Source: Crenobacter caeni (GTDB lineage: Bacteria; Pseudomonadota; Gammaproteobacteria; Burkholderiales; Chromobacteriaceae). From it: a stretch of 64,000 nucleotides of DNA. The translations under genes were made by a program, and so were the position numbers. The stretch's first letter is position 1, and the number at the start of each line of letters is the position of its first letter. The stretch spans positions 1 to 64,000 of the forward strand of contig NZ_JAAGAA010000012.1 of assembly GCF_010435965.1 (NCBI RefSeq), in the 5' to 3' direction. The notes under the pieces were generated by a model. That model saw only the letters and a program-made list of their open reading frames with translations, ran no database searches and had not been told where the DNA came from. This document shows positions 18,250 to 28,588 of the stretch, piece by piece.

Positions 18250-18954
18250 ATGAAAAAACCGACCCTTCTGCTCATGGTGCTGGCGCTAGCCGGCTGCGCG
18301 AGCACCTCTCCCGACACCACCCCGCTTGTGCCCGGCCCCGACTGGCAGGTGGTGCGTGGCCAGTGGCATGCCGTGGACGAACACGGCGTGAACGGCAACT
18401 GCCTGACGCCCGGGCAGCGGCAGCCGAACAGCAGTTGCGGCGGCGACAAGATGGCGGTACTGCGCTCGCGCGTGCCCTTGCCGGCCAACTACCGCGTCGA
18501 GACCGAAGTCGTCGTCCACCAGGGCGTGCTCGCCGAGCTGATGCTGTCCTGGCACGAGGCGCGCTTCACCCGCTTCGTGCTGTACGGCATAGACCGGCGC
18601 GCGTACGCGGGGGTCGGCTACCTGCGCCTGCCGGATATCGACCGCGGGGTGCCCTCGCACGTGCAGTCGGCGTTCGAGCTGTATACCGGCCGCCGCTACC
18701 GCCTTGCCGTCAACGTGTGCAACAAACAGATGACCGCGTGGGTCGACGGCCAGCCGCTGCTGCGCCACAGCGACCCCAAGCTTGCCGGCGGCGTGCTGGG
18801 GCTGCGCGCCAACGGCAGCGTCAACTTCTACAAGGTGCGGGTCAAGCCGCTGGACGACTTCGACTGCCCGCGCGACTTTAGCGGCGGCGACTTCATGCGC
18901 GACGCCGAAGGCATGCTGCCACCCGAACCCGCGCCGCTGTGCTTTAGCTGCTAG
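18250..18954 (+). CDS. Lipoprotein with a lectin/jelly-roll-like domain
   Basis: Predicted lipoprotein: short n-region, hydrophobic stretch, then lipobox LAGC with Cys17. The mature part (DWQVVRGQWHAVDEHGVNG..., LAELMLSWHEARFTRFVLYG, VNVCNKQMTAWVDGQPLLRH, GGVLGLRANGSVNFYKVRV) has the strand order of concanavalin-like or 3-keto-disaccharide-hydrolase-like domains, where WVDGQPL and GGVLGLR blocks are common. Ligand unknown. It converges on the exported repeat-protein operon and overlaps its last gene by 4 bases. Confidence 0.6.
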   Translation: MKKPTLLLMVLALAGCASTSPDTTPLVPGPDWQVVRGQWHAVDEHGVNGNCLTPGQRQPNSSCGGDKMAVLRSRVPLPANYRVETEVVVHQGVLAELMLSWHEARFTRFVLYGIDRRAYAGVGYLRLPDIDRGVPSHVQSAFELYTGRRYRLAVNVCNKQMTAWVDGQPLLRHSDPKLAGGVLGLRANGSVNFYKVRVKPLDDFDCPRDFSGGDFMRDAEGMLPPEPAPLCFSC

Positions 18955-19343
18955 TCGCCAAGCCGCTCTACCGGCCACAGCCGCTCTTCGGCCCAAAATG
19001 CCCAGCCGGCGCCTGCCGTGCCGGGCAGGCCGGTCCAGTCGAACGCCCGGCGCACGGCAAACAGGCCGTAGCCCTCGACCATGAGCGCGCAGCGCGGCAG
19101 CAGGCCCAGCTCGGAGCGGTCGCGGTTGGCCAGCGTGCCGGCTCGCTGCACCACCCACTGCCCGTCGGGCAGGGCGACCTCGACACGGTAGGCTAGTTGC
19201 CCATCCTGCCGGGTTTCCGCCACGCGCATGGGCTGCGCGCGCTCGCCCGGCCACAGGATCTCGAAGCGGCCGGCAAGACCCGGGCAGTCGGTGGCAGACG
19301 CCACACCGTGCGCCAGCAGCAAGGCCAAGGCGGTGCGCCTCAT
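18951..19343 (-). CDS. Small secreted protein, last gene of the repeat-protein operon
   Basis: Not recognised. The start at 19343 (MRRTALALLLAHGVASA) gives a signal peptide and overlaps the upstream stop in an ATGA arrangement, which argues for translational coupling. The mature part of about 112 residues contains GRFEILWPGE, LAYRVEVALPDGQWVVQR and a central cysteine in LLPRCALMVEGYGLF, and looks beta-rich. It probably works with the two upstream paralogues. Confidence 0.55.
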   Translation of the reverse strand: MRRTALALLLAHGVASATDCPGLAGRFEILWPGERAQPMRVAETRQDGQLAYRVEVALPDGQWVVQRAGTLANRDRSELGLLPRCALMVEGYGLFAVRRAFDWTGLPGTAGAGWAFWAEERLWPVERLGD

Positions 19344-20818
19344 CGTGCGTCGTCCTTGAAGCCGGTGCGGTACACGCAGTAACCGGCTTCGCCGCCGAGC
19401 GCGACGGTCTTGCCGCCGTCCCCCACCTGCAAGGCAAGCGCGCTGTAATGGCCGTCGGCCAGCGGGCACGCGGCAAGCGCGCCGCGTTCGCCGTCTTGCA
19501 GATTGATCCAGCTGACGTGGCGGTTTTCAAAGCCCTCACCGTCCGGCCACAGGTAGTAGCGCCCGGAGGGCGTGAACGCGCCCAGCAGGTGCAGGCCGGA
19601 AGGCAGGTCGAACTTGTTGCCGGCACGGCGCAAGCGCACCTTGCCTTCCTCACCCGCCATCTGCAGCGCGCGCCCGTCGGCGGACGCGCGTACGGCAAAC
19701 ACCTGACCAAAAGCGGGCCCGCCCAGCGTTTCGGCGGCGATGGTCTCGTCGCCGTGCGCAAGCGTGATCCGCCACGCCTCGTCCTGCCACACCTTCCACG
19801 CGGCAAGCGCCCCCTCGCGGGCGAACAGCACCGGCCGCGCGTCGGCGACAAGCTCGCGCGCGTCTTCCCCTATCCGCCACTGCGCGACGCCGCTGGCCAC
19901 CGTTTCGGTGGTGTCGGATGCCAAGCCTGCGAGCGCGAGCAACTGGCCGCGGAAGGCGGCAAAGCGCGCGGGGTCGTCCATTTCGGATTCATCGAGGTAC
20001 AAGGCGCGCGCGCTGTGCCGGTAGCCGGTGCCCGCCTGCCACCACCAGCCGCGGTAGCTGCCGATGGCGTCGGGGTTGCCGCTCTTTTGGCGCACGAAAT
20101 AGTAGCCGACCGCGCTCTTTGCATCGTGGCTGACCGCGAGCGCGTCGCCCCAATCGCCCTCAGATGGCCCCTGCAGGCTGCGCATCAGGCCTTGCCGCGC
20201 GAGGGTGTTCGCGTCCGGGGGCCGGCTGCTGGCAAACACCCGCCTGCCGTCGGCCGACACCGCGTACGGCAGCCACAAGGGCGCGGGCAGCAGGCGGTAG
20301 CCCTGGCCTGCCTGCCACACGAAGCCCTGCGGTACGGCGTCCGCCTTGGCCAGCAGCCAGCCGGCCACGGTGTTGCCGTCGGCGCTGGCGTCGATCACGC
20401 CGCTGAACGCCGCGGCGCCACGCGGCAGCAGCTGCTCGCGCTTGCCGTCCAGCCCGATGCGCCAGGCGTCAAGCGAACCGCCTTCGCCCGCGCCGAGCAA
20501 GGCGTAGCGGCCGTCGCCGCTTAACAGGGCGCGCTGCACGTAGGCAAAACCCTTGATGGGGGTGACGCGGCCAGCCGTTTCGAACACCGGAGCGCCACCG
20601 TGCAAGGGCTCGGTGCGGTAGCCCTCTTCGCCCAGCAGTTCGGGCAGCACCTTAAGGCGCTCGACCAGAGCGTCCGGCAACGGCGCCGTCTTGGACAGCA
20701 CGAGCCGCGTGCCGCCGTCGGCCGATTGGGTGACGAGGCGCAGACCGGCTTGCTCGACCGGCGCGGCCGTGGCCGCGCACGAGGCGGCGAACAGCAGCGA
20801 AAGCAAGGCGCGGCGCAT
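19340..20818 (-). CDS. Exported HAF/propeller-like repeat protein (492 aa)
   Basis: Exported protein of unknown function, paralogous to the next gene upstream. It has a signal peptide (RRALLSLLFAASCAATAAP) and repeated units of the type SADGxxxxG followed by xxWxxG (for example SADGNTVAGWLLAK, GFVWQAGQGYRLLP, AVSADGRRVFASS), the pattern of HAF-type repeats and beta-propeller blades. The C-terminus ends with GEAGYCVYRTGF, matching the paralogue's PDGYCVFGGF. I use the start at 20818, which overlaps the upstream stop as TGATG. No catalytic motif is visible; a binding or scaffold role at the surface or in the periplasm is possible. Confidence 0.65.
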   Translation of the reverse strand: MRRALLSLLFAASCAATAAPVEQAGLRLVTQSADGGTRLVLSKTAPLPDALVERLKVLPELLGEEGYRTEPLHGGAPVFETAGRVTPIKGFAYVQRALLSGDGRYALLGAGEGGSLDAWRIGLDGKREQLLPRGAAAFSGVIDASADGNTVAGWLLAKADAVPQGFVWQAGQGYRLLPAPLWLPYAVSADGRRVFASSRPPDANTLARQGLMRSLQGPSEGDWGDALAVSHDAKSAVGYYFVRQKSGNPDAIGSYRGWWWQAGTGYRHSARALYLDESEMDDPARFAAFRGQLLALAGLASDTTETVASGVAQWRIGEDARELVADARPVLFAREGALAAWKVWQDEAWRITLAHGDETIAAETLGGPAFGQVFAVRASADGRALQMAGEEGKVRLRRAGNKFDLPSGLHLLGAFTPSGRYYLWPDGEGFENRHVSWINLQDGERGALAACPLADGHYSALALQVGDGGKTVALGGEAGYCVYRTGFKDDAR

Positions 20819-22272
20819 CAGAAGCCTCCGAACACGCAGTAGCCGTCCGGCTGGCTGGCGGCCAGCGTGCCGCCGTCGGCCGACAGGAACACGAGGCCGG
20901 CGCTGGCCCCGCCGAAGCGGCACTCGCGCGCGTCGACGCGGTCGCCCTGCCAGCGCAGCGCCGGGCGCACGCCGGCGGGGTCGTGCAGGTAGATGCCGGC
21001 GACGGTACGCGCGTCGGCCGAAAAGGCCGCCGGCTGGGCGAATGCCGCCGTGCGGCTGGCGGGCGCGGCCTTGCCGTTGTCGAGCATGGCGCTGGCGCCG
21101 GCCTCGTCGCGCAGCCAGATGCGGCGCCCGTCGCTGCTGACCGCGCGCACTTCAAGCGCGCCTTGCGCGCCGGGGAAGGCAAGCGGCTGCCCAGCGGCGC
21201 CGGGCATTTGCAGCAAGGCGCCGTCGGCCGTGCGCACGATGAACACCTGCCCGTCGCGCGACATCCCCGCCAGCGTCGCCTGATCCTGCAACACCTCCGC
21301 CTTGCCGTCCGCCCAGCGCCACGCCTGCCGGCGCAGCGCGCCGATGCGGTCCGCGTCGGTCAGGCCGTAGTTCGCCAGCACCGCGCGCTCGACGTCGGCC
21401 TGCGGCGGCGCGCCGCGCGCCACGTCGAATACCGGCGGCGTGGGGGTGTCGATAAAGCCCGCGTCGCGGTCCCACAGGAAGCCCTGCCACAGTTTCTTGT
21501 CGGCCCGTTTGACGAAGCCTGCCAGCCGGCGGCCGTCGTCGCTGGCGCCGACCAACGCCCAGTCGGCGATCGCCGCGTTGCCGCCCAGCGGGTCTTCGGC
21601 GGCAAACTGCCCGATCAAGGATGCCTGGCGCAGCTGGCCGGGCGAGCCGATATACGCGGTGCCGGCGAGCACGCGGCCGTCGGCGCTGATGGCCCGCGGC
21701 AACGACAGCGGCACCGGCAGCACGGTCAGCCCCGCACCTTCTCGCCAGACAAAGCCCTTGGGCAGCGAGTGCGTGTCTTTCAGCAGCCAGCCGGCCACCA
21801 CGCGGCCGTCGTCACTGACGCCGCTGACGCCCGAGTAGCGCGCCTGAGCGTCCGGCACCAACTGGGTCGGCGCCTCGCCGACACGCACGCGCAGCGCCTT
21901 GAGCGCGCCGCCGTGCCCGGCAGACACCGCGAGTACCCGGCCATCGGCCGACAGGCGCGCGGTCAGCGGGGCGAAATAGCTGTCGTCGGGCAGACCAAGC
22001 GGCGTTTCCTGACCAGCGTGGCGGATGGCGAGGCCACGGGCGGGCGTCAGAATTGCGTGCAGCTCTTCCGGCAGCCGTTCACCCAGCAAGGCGCTCAGGT
22101 CGGCACCTGCGTCGTCCAGACGTTGCCCGGGCGCACGCAAGAGCAGGCTCGTGCCGTCCGCGGAAATCGCGTCCAGCGTGCGACCCGCCACCCTTTCGGC
22201 CGGAGAGGGCGCGGCGAACACCGGCAAGGGGGTCAGGGCAAGGCTTAACGCGAGGGCTACGGCTTTTTTCAT
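20818..22272 (-). CDS. Exported HAF/propeller-like repeat protein (484 aa)
   Basis: First of the two tandem paralogues. Signal peptide KKAVALALSLALTPLPVFA, then repeated blades such as ARLSADGRVLAVSAG, VSDDGRVVAGWLLKD, ISADGRVLAGTAY, SDDGRRLAGFVKR, SSDGRRIWLRDEAG and FSADARTVAGIYLHD. Block GFVWREGAGLTVLPVPLSLPR aligns with GFVWQAGQGYRLLPAPLWLPY of the downstream copy, so the two came from one duplication and have diverged strongly. The conserved C-terminal YCVF is preceded by a cysteine in ARECRFGG, suggesting a disulfide that closes the propeller. Function unknown. Confidence 0.65.
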   Translation of the reverse strand: MKKAVALALSLALTPLPVFAAPSPAERVAGRTLDAISADGTSLLLRAPGQRLDDAGADLSALLGERLPEELHAILTPARGLAIRHAGQETPLGLPDDSYFAPLTARLSADGRVLAVSAGHGGALKALRVRVGEAPTQLVPDAQARYSGVSGVSDDGRVVAGWLLKDTHSLPKGFVWREGAGLTVLPVPLSLPRAISADGRVLAGTAYIGSPGQLRQASLIGQFAAEDPLGGNAAIADWALVGASDDGRRLAGFVKRADKKLWQGFLWDRDAGFIDTPTPPVFDVARGAPPQADVERAVLANYGLTDADRIGALRRQAWRWADGKAEVLQDQATLAGMSRDGQVFIVRTADGALLQMPGAAGQPLAFPGAQGALEVRAVSSDGRRIWLRDEAGASAMLDNGKAAPASRTAAFAQPAAFSADARTVAGIYLHDPAGVRPALRWQGDRVDARECRFGGASAGLVFLSADGGTLAASQPDGYCVFGGF

Positions 22273-22335
22273 GACATATACGGGAAGTACGAAGAGAGCG
22301 GGATTTTACTCGCATAACGCACCGCCGGCGACGCG

Positions 22336-22686
22336 TCAGCCAAAACGGCGGCGCAAGGCCGGCAGCGCCCACGCGAGCACGCCGGCGCCAGCGAGGGCAA
22401 ACAATAACGGCGCCGGCGGCGCCACCGTACACAGGGCGTCGGCCTCCCGTTGCGGCCAGCTCGCGCCATATATAACCGCCGCACCCAGCGTCAGCGCAAC
22501 CGCGCGGCACAGCCAGCGCGCCGAGAGGGCGCCGAGTGCGACGGCCATCAGGTACGCCGCCAGCCACAGGGCGAGCGTGAAGAGCGCGGCGAGACTGCCC
22601 ATGCCGCCGCAATCGCCCGGCGCGACCAGCAGCACAGCCAGCGCGCCGTGCACCAGCGCAACCAGCATGAACAGCGCAGCCTTCAC
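22336..22686 (-). CDS. Small membrane protein coupled to sbcC (116 aa)
   Basis: Not recognised. Four hydrophobic segments are visible (about residues 3-22, 30-52, 58-78, 89-108), ending in RRRFG, so it is an inner-membrane protein. Its start overlaps the stop of sbcC by 4 bases, so translation is probably coupled. Whether it shares a role with SbcCD is unknown; it may simply be carried in the operon. Confidence 0.55.
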   Translation of the reverse strand: MKAALFMLVALVHGALAVLLVAPGDCGGMGSLAALFTLALWLAAYLMAVALGALSARWLCRAVALTLGAAVIYGASWPQREADALCTVAPPAPLLFALAGAGVLAWALPALRRRFG

Positions 22687-25600
22687 GGCGCGGGCACCGT
22701 ACGCACCCGCGAGTGGCCGACGCCGGCGCCCTTCTCGACGCGCACCTGCACCGGGATGCGCGCCTTCATCGCGTCCACATGGCTGATCACGCCGATCAGC
22801 CGGCCATCAAAGCCCAGCGCGTCGAGCGCGTCGAGCGCGACGTCGAGCGTTTCGGCGTCCAGCGTGCCGAAGCCCTCGTCGAGGAACAGCGTGTCGATCG
22901 GACGCTGGTGGCTGACTAGGTCGGATAGCGCGAGCGCCAGCGCGAGGCTGACCAGGAAGCTCTCGCCGCCGGACAGGGTGCGGGTGTCGCGGCTGACGTC
23001 GCCCTGCCAGGTGTCGACGATCGCCATCTCCAGCTCGGTGCCTGCCTTACGTGCGAGCCGGTAGCGCGGGTGCAAGCGCGCAAGCTGGCGGTTGGCGAGC
23101 ATCACCAGTTGCTCGAGCGTCAGCCCCTGCGCAAAACGGCGGAACTTGTCGCCGCGCGCCGAGCCGATCAGCGCGTCGAGCTTCTGCCAGTGTTCAAGGT
23201 CGGCGCGCAGCGCGGCCAGCCTCGCCTGCGTGCCGCCCAGCGCCTCACGCGCACGCGCATCGTCGGCGAGGCGCGCGTCGGCTTCGCCGATCTGGCGCGC
23301 CACCGTCTCCAGCTCGGCGGCGGTTTCGGCTTTCTGTGCCTGCAAGTCGGCCGCGCGCTCGCCGCTCGCCACGGCCGCCTCGCACGCGACAAACTGTTCG
23401 TGCGCGAGCGAGAGCGCCTCGCGCGCGTCCTTGAGCGCCTGTGCCCGGGCGGCGAGGCCGGCGGCGAGTTGTTGCCGCTCGGTTGCGTTCAGCCGGGCGG
23501 CGGCGAACGCCGCCTCGTCGCCAAAAACGCTGCCGGACAGCGCCGCGCACCAGGCGTCTTCCGCCACCGTGGCTGCTTGCTCGGCGCTTTGCACGCGTCG
23601 CGTCGCATCGGCCGCCGCCGCACGCGCGCCCGAGAGCGCCGCATGCGCAGCGTCGAAGGCGCGCTCCAACGCGTCGGTGCCCCCTTGGACCTCAACGCGC
23701 GGCAGGGCTTCGCCCCAATCCGCCACGCGCGCGCGCCAGCGCGCGGCCGACTGTTGCAGCGCCTCGGCCCGCGCCCCGTGCGTGGCAAGCGCAGCGGCAA
23801 GCGTTTGCAACTGCCCCGCGCGCGTCTGGAAGGCTTGCCACGCCGCCTCGCGCGCGGCAAGCCACGCGGCGCTGTCCGCGGGCGGTTCGCTACCCAGCGC
23901 GGCCGCAAGCAGCTCGCCGGTGGCGGCCAGTTGCCGGGCAGCCTCGGCGACGCGCGCCTCTTGCGCGGCGCATAGCGCGTGCTGCGCGGCGTGCTTCTCG
24001 TCGGCGAGGGCCTGTGCCGTGCGGCAGTTCGCCAGCGCGTCTTTCGCACCGGCCAGTTTCTCGCGCAGCGCGGCAAGCGCCGCCTCGGCCGCCTCGCGTG
24101 CGGCGAGCTGCCGCTCCGTGTCGGCCAGTGCCCGTGCCGCCGCCTCGCGGGCGGCCGGCAAGCCATCCGTTCCCAGCGAACCGGCGCCCTGCTGCCACGC
24201 ATGCGCAAACGCCTCGCCTTCGGCCAGCAATGCTGCGAGCTTGTCCTGCGCCGCGGCCTGCTCGCCCTCGGCGCGCGCCAAATCCGCCGCCGCCTGCCGC
24301 CCGGCCGCCAGGATCGCCTCGAGTTCGGCACTGGCGCGCGCGTGCCTCGCCTGCGCGGAATCGGCGTCGGGCGGCGGCGCGCCGTCCAGCAGCGGATGTT
24401 CGAGCGCGCCGCACAGCGGACAAGGCGCCCCGGCGGCCAGCCCCTCGCGGTAGGCGCTCAGCTCGCCCATCCGGCGCGCGAGCTTCGCGAGCTCCTCCAG
24501 CGTGTCCACCTGCGCCTTTTGCAAGCGGTAGCGTTCGCGCTGATGCCGGTAGTCCGCCTCGCAACGCTGCTGCTTGGCAGCCGCCGCGGCGACGGCCGCA
24601 TGTGCCGCGGCGACGGCATCGGCGTTGCGCTGCTGTGCCTCGGCCAGCCCCTGCAGGGTGGCGAGACGTGCCGCCTCTTCGTGCGCGGCGCGCCAGCGCG
24701 CCTGCAACGCCGGCAGTGCGTCGCCTGACAGGGCGCCCGCGTGTTTCTCCTCCAGCGCGCTCGCTTGCCCGGCGAGGGCCGCGAGCGTGGTCTCGGCGCC
24801 TTCCACGCCCTGCCGCGCCGCGTCCTGCGCCTGCGCATGGCGTGCCAGCGCCTGCCGTGCAGCCGCGAGCGTCGTCTCTTCGCTGGCCAGCGCCTGCTGC
24901 TCGCGCGCCTGCCGTGCAAATAGCGCGCGCCATTCGGGTAGCGCCTCTCCAAGTTGCGCGTCGCCTTCATGCGCGCGCTGCGTGGCGGCCAGTTCCGCTT
25001 GCCCTCTGGCAAGCCGCGCGCCCTCGGCGGCATGGCCTGCCAACGCGGCCTCGGCCTCGGCTGCAGCAGCGGCGAGCGCCTCGCCGGCGCGTGCGTGCGC
25101 CCTCTTCTCGCCCTCTGCCGCCTGCACGCTGGCTTGCCGCGCGGCATCCAGCGCCGCGCGAGCGCCCTCGCGCGCCTGCCACGGTGCCGTCAGTCCCTCG
25201 GCTGCGTCCGCGCCGGCGAGGCGCGCCCGGTCGGTTTCATCGGTCAGGCACGCCGCCTCGGCGACGGCCAGCCTGTGCGCGGCGGCGCCGCGCGCGGCTT
25301 CGGCCCGGCCCAGCGCGTCGACACGGGCCAGCCGCGCCTCGAGCGACGCCAGCGACTCGCGGCCTTGTTGCTGGCGCACGACAAGCGTGTCGCGGCTGGC
25401 CGTGAGCGCGGCAAGCGCATCGTCGTCCAGCACGCGGATGCCGGCACACGCGGCTTCAAGCGCCGCACATGCCTCGCGCGCGGCCCGGGTGCGCTCGAAC
25501 ACCCGCTCGGAGATGCGGCCGTAGATCTCGCTGCCGGTCAGCTCTTCGAGCAGGGCCGCGCGCTCATTGGCGTCGGCGTTGAGGAAGGCCGCGAAGCCGC

Positions 25601-26063
25601 CTTGCGCGAGCAGCACCGACTTGGTGAAACGGCCGAAGTCGAGGCCGGTTAGCACCTCGGTCTGCCGCAACTTGTCGTGGATCTGGTTGGCGAGGATGGT
25701 GCCGTCGGCACGCGCCAGCTCGACGCGCGGCGCCTGCAGCGCGCCGTCGGCCTTGTCGCGCGCGCGGCGCTGGCTCCAGAACGCGCGGTAGCGCTGGCCG
25801 CCGACCTCGAACTCGACCTCGGCCAGGCACTCGGCGGTGTGGCGGGTCATCAGCTCGTTGCTGCCCTGCGACAGCGTGTCCAGCCGCGGGGTCTTGTGGT
25901 AGAGCGCGAGGCAGATCGCGTCGAGCAGCGTGCTCTTGCCGGCGCCGGTCGCGCCGGTGATCGCGAACAGGCCTGCGCCGGCGATCGGCGCCTGGTCAAA
26001 GTCGATGCGCCACTCGCCGGCGAGCGCGTTGAGGTTCTTCAGCCTGAGCGAGCAGATCTTCAT
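22683..26063 (-). CDS. sbcC: SbcC subunit of the SbcCD nuclease
   Basis: SMC-like ATPase that with SbcD cuts DNA hairpins, palindromes and protein-blocked ends. N-terminal Walker A reads GATGAGKST (about 36-44). Two very long Ala/Glu/Arg-rich coiled coils flank the zinc hook CPLC at about residue 546. The C-terminal half has the signature [20 protein letters not shown] and Walker [14 protein letters not shown]. Length of 1126 residues is typical. The start overlaps the sbcD stop by 4 bases, the usual operon form. Confidence 0.96.
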   Translation of the reverse strand: MKICSLRLKNLNALAGEWRIDFDQAPIAGAGLFAITGATGAGKSTLLDAICLALYHKTPRLDTLSQGSNELMTRHTAECLAEVEFEVGGQRYRAFWSQRRARDKADGALQAPRVELARADGTILANQIHDKLRQTEVLTGLDFGRFTKSVLLAQGGFAAFLNADANERAALLEELTGSEIYGRISERVFERTRAAREACAALEAACAGIRVLDDDALAALTASRDTLVVRQQQGRESLASLEARLARVDALGRAEAARGAAAHRLAVAEAACLTDETDRARLAGADAAEGLTAPWQAREGARAALDAARQASVQAAEGEKRAHARAGEALAAAAAEAEAALAGHAAEGARLARGQAELAATQRAHEGDAQLGEALPEWRALFARQAREQQALASEETTLAAARQALARHAQAQDAARQGVEGAETTLAALAGQASALEEKHAGALSGDALPALQARWRAAHEEAARLATLQGLAEAQQRNADAVAAAHAAVAAAAAKQQRCEADYRHQRERYRLQKAQVDTLEELAKLARRMGELSAYREGLAAGAPCPLCGALEHPLLDGAPPPDADSAQARHARASAELEAILAAGRQAAADLARAEGEQAAAQDKLAALLAEGEAFAHAWQQGAGSLGTDGLPAAREAAARALADTERQLAAREAAEAALAALREKLAGAKDALANCRTAQALADEKHAAQHALCAAQEARVAEAARQLAATGELLAAALGSEPPADSAAWLAAREAAWQAFQTRAGQLQTLAAALATHGARAEALQQSAARWRARVADWGEALPRVEVQGGTDALERAFDAAHAALSGARAAAADATRRVQSAEQAATVAEDAWCAALSGSVFGDEAAFAAARLNATERQQLAAGLAARAQALKDAREALSLAHEQFVACEAAVASGERAADLQAQKAETAAELETVARQIGEADARLADDARAREALGGTQARLAALRADLEHWQKLDALIGSARGDKFRRFAQGLTLEQLVMLANRQLARLHPRYRLARKAGTELEMAIVDTWQGDVSRDTRTLSGGESFLVSLALALALSDLVSHQRPIDTLFLDEGFGTLDAETLDVALDALDALGFDGRLIGVISHVDAMKARIPVQVRVEKGAGVGHSRVRTVPAP

Positions 26064-27280
26064 TGCGCATCCTCCGCGGCGAGCATGTGCACCACCTCGT
26101 CAAAACGCGACAAGAGCGCTTGGCGCGCCGCCTCGTCGATCTCCTCGCCGGCCAGGCGGCGCGCGAACACCTCGGCCGGCGTGAGTTCGGACAAGGTTTC
26201 GCGCGCCGTGCGCTCGAGCGTGACACACGCCTGGCCGCGCGCGCGGCGCACCCTCAACACGTCCAGCGGCAGCTCGCCGACCATGCCGGCGACGCGCCCG
26301 AGCAGGTCGTTCAGGTAGTCGTCCGACACCACCTCGACGTCGACCCACGCCCGCGTGTTTTCTTCCAGCTCGCGCGCAAGGGCGCTGAGCCTCGCCGGCA
26401 GTACCGCAAGCGAGCCGCTGGCGGTCAACAGGCGCTGGAAGCAAGGCACCGCCAGCGGCGTCACCCGCGCGGGTTCGCCCGGCAGCAAGTCGACCAGCAG
26501 CACCTCCTTGTCCTGCGCGGCCTCGTCAAAGCTCAGGGCCAGGGGCGAGCCGCTGTAGCGGATATGCTCGGCGCCGCCGACCTTCTGCGCGCGGTGGATG
26601 TGACCCAAGGCGATGTAGTCGGCCGGCGGGAAATTGGCGGTCGGAAACGCCGCCAGCGAGCCGACGTAGATTTCGCGCACCGATTCGCTGCTGCTCGCGC
26701 CGACCGTGGTCAGGTGGCCGCTGGCGACGATGGGCAAACCGCCGCTCTCCCCTGCAAGCTTCTTGGCAAACGCCCACAGCCGCCCGTAGTGGTCGGTCAG
26801 CGCCTCGGCGAGTGCGCGCGCCTTGTCCTCGCCGCTTTGCCCGGCCTCGCTCCTGGCAAGTTCGCGCGCGCGCAGGAACGGCACCGCGCACAGCACGGCG
26901 CCGGGTTCGCCGGTACGGGTCGCCAGCAGCAGCGCCTGCGCCTCGATGTTCTCTGCCGCCGCCTCGATAACCGTCGCGCCCAACTGGCCGAACAGCCGCT
27001 TGTTCTCGGCGAGCACCGCGGGCGAGTCGTGGTTGCCGGCGAGCAGCACCAGCCGGACCTGATGGCGCGCGAGCGCGACGACCAGGTCGTTCAGCGCCTC
27101 GCGCGCGTAGCTCGGCGGCGAGCCGGTGTCGAAGATGTCGCCGGCAACAAGCACCGCGTCGACCTGGTGGGTATTGACGGCGTCGACCAGCCAGCTAATG
27201 AACGCAGCGTGTTCGGCCTGGCGGTTCTTGCCCATGAAGTGCTGGCCCAGATGCCAGTCGGAGGTATGCAGGAGGCGCAT
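26060..27280 (-). CDS. sbcD: SbcD subunit of the SbcCD nuclease
   Basis: Mre11-type manganese phosphoesterase. Metal motifs run in order: SDWHLGQ (7-13), [18 protein letters not shown] and GHIHRAQ, the complete set expected for an active nuclease. The C-terminal part (from about 280) is the capping and SbcC-binding region. Length of 406 residues is normal. It is the first gene of the leftward operon sbcD-sbcC-small membrane protein. Confidence 0.96.
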   Translation of the reverse strand: MRLLHTSDWHLGQHFMGKNRQAEHAAFISWLVDAVNTHQVDAVLVAGDIFDTGSPPSYAREALNDLVVALARHQVRLVLLAGNHDSPAVLAENKRLFGQLGATVIEAAAENIEAQALLLATRTGEPGAVLCAVPFLRARELARSEAGQSGEDKARALAEALTDHYGRLWAFAKKLAGESGGLPIVASGHLTTVGASSSESVREIYVGSLAAFPTANFPPADYIALGHIHRAQKVGGAEHIRYSGSPLALSFDEAAQDKEVLLVDLLPGEPARVTPLAVPCFQRLLTASGSLAVLPARLSALARELEENTRAWVDVEVVSDDYLNDLLGRVAGMVGELPLDVLRVRRARGQACVTLERTARETLSELTPAEVFARRLAGEEIDEAARQALLSRFDEVVHMLAAEDAQ

Positions 27281-27429
27281 AAAGGCTCTACTAAAGGTAC
27301 GGTGCCAAGTGTACCGCGCCCCTTCCCCTTGCTGCAGCGCAAGCTTGCCGCAATGACAAAAACATGGCGATCATCACTGGCCGGCGCGCCTGCCCGCGCC
27401 GGCCATACTAAGACCACGAGGAGCGCACC

Positions 27430-27939
27430 ATGAAGACCGTCACCGAACAGCTGTCCACCTACGCCGCCTACCATCGCGACCGGCGCAATATCGTCAGCCA
27501 CTTTTTCGGCATCCCGCTGATCGTCGTCGCCGTCGCGACCTTGCTTGGCCGCACCAAGATCTTGCCCGGCGTCACCCCGGCGACGCTGTTGGCCGCCGCG
27601 TGCGTCGGGTACTACTTCATGCTCGAGCGCACGCTGGCGCTGGCGATGGTCGTGTTCATGGGGGCCGCATTGTGGCTCGGCCAGTGGCTGGCTTCGGGCA
27701 GCCAGGCCGTGTGGCTTGCCAGCGGCGTTGGCCTGTTCGTGACCGGTTGGGCGATCCAGTTCGTCGGCCACTTCTGGGAGGGGCGCAAGCCCGCCTTCGT
27801 CGACGACCTGATGCAGTTGGCGATCGGCCCGCTCTTCATCGTCGCCGAGTGGCTGTTCGCGCTCGGGCTGTTGCCGGCGCTTGCGGCCGAAATCGAACGG
27901 CGCGCCGGGCCGGTGCGCGGCGCGGGGAAACACGCATGA
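27430..27939 (+). CDS. Mpo1-like (DUF962) membrane protein
   Basis: Matches the Mpo1/DUF962 family; the yeast member is a dioxygenase that alpha-oxidises fatty acids. The N-terminal signature YAAYHRDRRNIVSHFFGIPLI carries the family histidines, and a second histidine pair lies at about 107-111 (IQFVGHFWEG). Four hydrophobic segments are visible. GAGGAG precedes the ATG. The next gene begins inside its stop codon. The bacterial role is not established. Confidence 0.85.
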   Translation: MKTVTEQLSTYAAYHRDRRNIVSHFFGIPLIVVAVATLLGRTKILPGVTPATLLAAACVGYYFMLERTLALAMVVFMGAALWLGQWLASGSQAVWLASGVGLFVTGWAIQFVGHFWEGRKPAFVDDLMQLAIGPLFIVAEWLFALGLLPALAAEIERRAGPVRGAGKHA

Positions 27940-28577
27940 TCTTCGAAGACCGCGTCGACGCTGCCCGCCGCCTGGCGCCCAAGCTGGCTGCACTGAAGCT
28001 AGCCAACCCCTTGTGGCTGGCGATCCCGCGCGGCGCGCTGCCGCTGGCGGTGGAGCTGGCGGCCCGGCTCGGCGGTGAAGTCGACGTCGTGCTGGTGCGC
28101 AAGCTTGCCGCGCCCGGCAACCCGGAATTCGCCGTCGGCGCGCTCGCCGAGGACGGTCAGTGCATCGTGCTGCCGTGGGCGCGGCAGGCCGGCGCGGACG
28201 AAACATGGATTAGCGCCGAGCGCACGCGCGAGGCGGCGAAGATCCGCGCGCGGCGCGCCTTGCTGACGCCGGGCCGCGCGGCCTGCTCGGCCGCCGGTCG
28301 CGACGTGGTGGTCATCGACGACGGCATGGCGACCGGCGCGACCATGCAGTTGGCGCTGATGTGCGTGCGCGCGCAAACCCCCGCGCGGCTCATCTGCGCG
28401 GCGCCGGTCGCCTCGCCGGACGCGCTCGCTCGGGTGCGCGCGCTCGCCGACAGCGTAGTCTGCCTGTCGGCACCGGCCGATTTTTCCGCGGTCGGCCATC
28501 ATTACCGCGATTTCGCGCAGGTCGGCGACGAGGACGCAGCTTCCTTGCTGCGCCGCGCGCGCGGCGAACACACCTGA
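27936..28577 (+). CDS. Phosphoribosyltransferase-family protein
   Basis: The PRPP-binding loop is clear: VVVIDDGMATGATMQLAL (about 125-142). The opening, FEDRVDAARRLAPKL, then LAIPRGALPLAVELA and DVVLVRKLAAPGNPEFAVGAL, is the pattern of the stand-alone phosphoribosyltransferases (COG1926-like) often found beside beta-CASP hydrolases and alcohol dehydrogenases. The natural substrate is not known. ATG at 27936 overlaps the upstream TGA. Length 213 residues. Confidence 0.82.
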   Translation: MIFEDRVDAARRLAPKLAALKLANPLWLAIPRGALPLAVELAARLGGEVDVVLVRKLAAPGNPEFAVGALAEDGQCIVLPWARQAGADETWISAERTREAAKIRARRALLTPGRAACSAAGRDVVVIDDGMATGATMQLALMCVRAQTPARLICAAPVASPDALARVRALADSVVCLSAPADFSAVGHHYRDFAQVGDEDAASLLRRARGEHT

Positions 28578-28588
28578 AGGAGAGCGCC

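Noticed and set aside
23441-25405. Long open frames on the plus strand inside sbcC
   Set aside because: Shadow frames of a very GC-rich Ala/Arg-coded coiled-coil gene; translations are low-complexity.
23050-25600. Repeat expansion or recent duplication inside sbcC
   Set aside because: The Ala/Glu/Arg-rich pattern is the normal coiled coil of the family.
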